A stretch of DNA of 25,812 nucleotides. Source: Chloroflexota bacterium (GTDB lineage: Bacteria > Chloroflexota > Anaerolineae > Aggregatilineales > Phototrophicaceae). The translations under genes and the position numbers were made by a program. Location: contig JAEZAF010000103.1 of NCBI GenBank assembly GCA_023430545.1, positions 1-25,812 of the forward strand, read 5' to 3'. A model generated the notes under the pieces. That model made no database searches, was not told the origin of the DNA, and saw only the letters and a program-made list of their open reading frames with translations. This document shows, piece by piece, positions 23,462-25,812 of the stretch (its first letter is position 1; each line of letters opens with the position of its first letter).

Positions 23462-23490
23462 TTGACAGCTTCAAAGCACTGCGATATGTT
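23462..23490 (+). promoter_or_regulatory. Promoter of rhaEW
   Basis: A perfect TTGACA (23462-23467) and TATGTT (23485-23490) are separated by exactly 17 bp. Transcription would begin around 23497, about 37 nt before the rhaEW start codon. The operator-like site lies immediately downstream. Confidence 0.7.
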
Positions 23491-23499
23491 TTGTTGCAA

Positions 23500-23516
23500 A
23501 ACGAAAGCAAACGAAA
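23500..23516 (+). promoter_or_regulatory. Operator-like site of the rhamnose genes, copy 2
   Basis: AACGAAAGCAAACGAAA contains two AACGAAA units whose starts are 10 bp apart, one helical turn. Its first base lies 9 nt after the -10 box of rhaEW. Tandem A/C-rich GAAA units of this kind are typical of DeoR-family binding sites. It matches copy 1 (22588-22604, minus) at 14 of 17 positions. Confidence 0.65.
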
Positions 23517-23533
23517 CCCACAAGGTCTGATAC

Positions 23534-25597
23534 ATGCCAAAAAATCTATGGAACGATGCTGAGGCCGCTGCGCTCCCCGACCTGGACGGTCTTGTCTATC
23601 GCAGCAACATCCTCGGTCGCGATCGTGCGGTCGTCAACATTTACGGCGGCAACACCAGCGCTAAACTGATGCTGCCCGATCACATGGGGCGTGAAGTCGA
23701 AGTGCTGGCGGTCAAGGCGTCCGGGTCAGATGTCGCGACCATCAAGGCATCGCAGTTTGCACTGCTGCGTATGGCGGATATCGAGCCGTTGTTCCAGCGC
23801 GAAGCCATGACCGACGAAGAGATGACCGAATATCTCTCGTTCACAGTCTTCGAACCGGGCCGCCCACGCCAGAGCATCGAAACCCTGCTGCATGCCTTTG
23901 TCCCTTACAAGCATGTCGATCACACCCATCCCGATGCACTGATCTCACTGGCCTGCACGCCGGATGCTGAAGCCGAATCGCGTAAGGTCTTTGGGGATCG
24001 TATGGCCTATGTGCCGTATATCCGCCCCGGATTCACGCTCAGCAAGTGGATCGGCCAGAAGGTGCGCGAGAATCCCAACATCGAATGCGTGGTGATGGGC
24101 AAGCACGGCCTTGTCACATGGGCGCAGGACTCCAAAACCTGCTACGAAAACACCATGCGCATCATTCAGGAAGCGGAAGACTACAACAACGATAAGCGCA
24201 AGGGAAAGCGCGTGTTCGGCGAACTGCGCGTCCCGGCACTGGACAAGGCACAGCGTCAGGACATCATGGCACAGGTGCTGCCGGTGCTGCGCGGTGCAGT
24301 CTCGCAGGAAAGCCCGGCCATCCTTGCCTATGATGACAGCAACACCGTGCTGGATATGGTCGGCAGCGCCAACACCGGTGAAGTCAGCCAGCAGGGGGCA
24401 GCCTGCCCGGATCATCTGGTGCATGTGAAGCGTCAGCCGCTGTACGTGGACTGGAACCCGTCTGAGGGTGTGGACGCGCTGAAGGAAAAACTGAAATCCG
24501 GCGTGGCGGGATATGTGGAAAATTACCGCGCCTATTTTGACGAAAACAAGGAAGCCGGAGACGAAATCCGTGATGCCGCGCCGCGTGTAATCCTGATCCC
24601 CGGCCTCGGTATGGTCAACACCGGCAAGGATGCGACGAATGCTGATGTCAGCCGCCAGCTTTACCACCGCGCCATTGAGGTGATTGGTGTCTCAGAAGCG
24701 CTCGGCGGATTCGTCAGCCTGACGGCAAAAGAAGCCTACGACATCGAATACTGGCCGCTGGAACTGTACAAACTCAAGCTGGCCCCTGCGCCGCGTGAGT
24801 TCGCCGGACGGGTGGCCTTTATCACCGGCGCTGCCAGCGGCATTGGCCGTGCGACCGCGTTCCGTATGGCACAGGATGGCGCACACATCGTCATCGCTGA
24901 CATCAATCAGGAACAGGGCGAAAAAGTCGCCGAAGAACTGAACAAAAAGTTCGGTTTCCGCCGTGCGATGTTCGTGCGCACCGATGTGACCGACGAGTCC
25001 GCCGTTCAGGAAGCCTTCCGTCAGGCAGTGCTGGCGTATGGCGGCGTGGATATTCTGGTCAATAATGCCGGGATCGCAGGCGGCGCACCGATTGAAGAGA
25101 CGACGCTGGCGATGTGGCAGCAGAATATCAGCATCCTCGCCACCGGTTATTTCCTCGTGGCGCGTGAAGCCTACAAGATCATGCGGGCACAGGGCATCGG
25201 CGGGTCGATGGTCTTCGTCGGCAGCAAGAACAGCATCGCCCCGGGCAAGGGTGCGACCGCTTACAGCACCGCCAAGGCCGCCGAGATCCACCTTGCACGC
25301 AGTCTGGCGGAAGAAGGCGGCGGTTACGGTATCCGTGTCAATTCCGTGCTGCCGGACGCCGTGATTCAGGGCAGCAGCATCTGGGACAGCCAGTGGAAGG
25401 AAGCCCGCGCCAGGCAGTACAAGATCGGCGTCGATGACATCAACGCCTTTTATAAGGAGCGCAACACGCTGAAGGTCGAGATCCTGCCGGAAGATGTGGC
25501 CGAGGCGATTGCCTTCCTCGCCGGATCACGCAGCGCCAAGACGACCGGCGCAGTGATCACGGTCGATGGCGGTGTCCCGCAGGCCTACGTGCGCTAG
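23534..25597 (+). CDS. rhaEW: Bifunctional rhamnulose-1-phosphate aldolase/lactaldehyde dehydrogenase
   Basis: A 687-residue fusion. The N-terminal class II aldolase part (about 1-400) shows YGGNTSAKL, the zinc motif HVDHTHPD (H127, H130, H132) and GKHGLVTW. The C-terminal short-chain dehydrogenase part (about 420-687) has the NAD motif TGAASGIG (431-438), NNAGIAG, catalytic S564 and Y577-x-x-x-K581. RhaEW proteins cleave L-rhamnulose 1-phosphate into dihydroxyacetone phosphate and L-lactaldehyde and oxidise the latter to L-lactate. Length and domain order equal those of the known family (TIGR02632-like). The start ATG has only a weak AAGGT ribosome binding site. The rhamnulokinase needed to make its substrate is not in the window. 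Confidence 0.94.
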   Translation: MPKNLWNDAEAAALPDLDGLVYRSNILGRDRAVVNIYGGNTSAKLMLPDHMGREVEVLAVKASGSDVATIKASQFALLRMADIEPLFQREAMTDEEMTEYLSFTVFEPGRPRQSIETLLHAFVPYKHVDHTHPDALISLACTPDAEAESRKVFGDRMAYVPYIRPGFTLSKWIGQKVRENPNIECVVMGKHGLVTWAQDSKTCYENTMRIIQEAEDYNNDKRKGKRVFGELRVPALDKAQRQDIMAQVLPVLRGAVSQESPAILAYDDSNTVLDMVGSANTGEVSQQGAACPDHLVHVKRQPLYVDWNPSEGVDALKEKLKSGVAGYVENYRAYFDENKEAGDEIRDAAPRVILIPGLGMVNTGKDATNADVSRQLYHRAIEVIGVSEALGGFVSLTAKEAYDIEYWPLELYKLKLAPAPREFAGRVAFITGAASGIGRATAFRMAQDGAHIVIADINQEQGEKVAEELNKKFGFRRAMFVRTDVTDESAVQEAFRQAVLAYGGVDILVNNAGIAGGAPIEETTLAMWQQNISILATGYFLVAREAYKIMRAQGIGGSMVFVGSKNSIAPGKGATAYSTAKAAEIHLARSLAEEGGGYGIRVNSVLPDAVIQGSSIWDSQWKEARARQYKIGVDDINAFYKERNTLKVEILPEDVAEAIAFLAGSRSAKTTGAVITVDGGVPQAYVR

Positions 25598-25812
25598 CGA
25601 CGCTCTGAAAACCGGTCACCAGCGCGGACAGGGCGACACTGCACGCAGTAAAGCCCTGTCCCTGCGTGGGAAATCTACAAAACACACTGGTAGGGGCCGG
25701 ATTCTTCCGGCCCAGGCTGATCACCTTGCTGCTTCATCCTTTCTACACCCAGATAAAAGCGGCATGCGTTTTTAGTGCGGTGCACGGGCTGTATACGTTA
25801 CAATCGGACACA
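25598..25812. other. 3' intergenic region with dispersed repeat and possible next promoter
   Basis: The stretch to the right edge holds copy 2 of the dispersed palindrome. Near the very end, TACAAT (25799-25804) could be the -10 box of a following gene, but its -35 region is poor and the gene lies outside the window. Confidence 0.35.
25626..25718. repeat. Dispersed palindromic element, copy 2
   Basis: ggacagggc/gccctgtcc (25626-25634 and 25653-25661, 18-nt loop) is followed by a spacer and then gggccgga/tccggccc (25694-25701 and 25706-25713, loop ttct) and aggctg. The block order equals copy 1 at 19897-19966. It lies 28 bp after the rhaEW stop codon and may serve as its transcription end. 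Confidence 0.75.

Overview
The window is about 25.8 kb of moderately GC-rich bacterial DNA and is gene-dense on both strands. It looks chromosomal: I see no integrase, transposase, phage structural gene, CRISPR array, rRNA or tRNA. The content suggests a carbohydrate-degrading member of the Chloroflexota, probably Anaerolineae-like. The main clues are a fused rhamnulose-1-phosphate aldolase/short-chain dehydrogenase (RhaEW type, known from Chloroflexus and Bacillus), an RhaI-type isomerase, a head-GIN lipoprotein, and short dispersed GC-rich palindromes. The taxonomic call is an inference from gene content only.

Left part (1-5781). A beta-galactosidase-like glycoside hydrolase runs in from the left edge and is followed closely by a small NTF2/SnoaL-fold protein. 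Convergent to these, on the minus strand, are a membrane-anchored PAS-GAF sensor histidine kinase and an AnsA-type L-asparaginase. A small SRPBCC/CoxG-like protein stands divergent from the kinase.

Transport block (5782-10925). A recognisable promoter, a central-CG palindrome and a structured leader of about 190 nt precede a complete CUT2-type sugar ABC importer: secreted binding protein, permease and a single-domain ATPase. A GH20 beta-N-acetylhexosaminidase without a signal peptide follows. A hairpin between binding protein and permease probably sets differential expression, and a strong hairpin follows GH20.

Middle (10926-15738). A SERCA/PMR1-like Ca2+ P-type ATPase is followed by a canonical terminator and a head-GIN lipoprotein. 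Next comes a non-coding, convergent intergenic stretch of about 630 bp that is packed with hairpins.

Second sugar locus (15739-21214). An iron-containing alcohol dehydrogenase is divergent from a class II aldolase, a PfkB-family kinase and a HAD phosphatase/mutase. This looks like a kinase-aldolase-reductase route for an unidentified sugar. Three GNAT acetyltransferases follow on the minus strand, two of them tandem paralogues.

Rhamnose locus (21308-25597). RhaI-type isomerase (minus), a DeoR-family regulator (plus) and RhaEW (plus). A near-identical 17-bp site, AACGAAAGCAAACGAAA at 23500-23516 and a 14/17 match at 22588-22604, lies just downstream of the -10 box of both the rhaI and the rhaEW promoter, in the same orientation relative to transcription. 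This is most simply read as the operator of the adjacent DeoR regulator. Rhamnulokinase and a rhamnose transporter are not seen and may lie beyond the right edge.

Three copies of a dispersed palindromic element (around 11174, 19897 and 25626) sit between genes.
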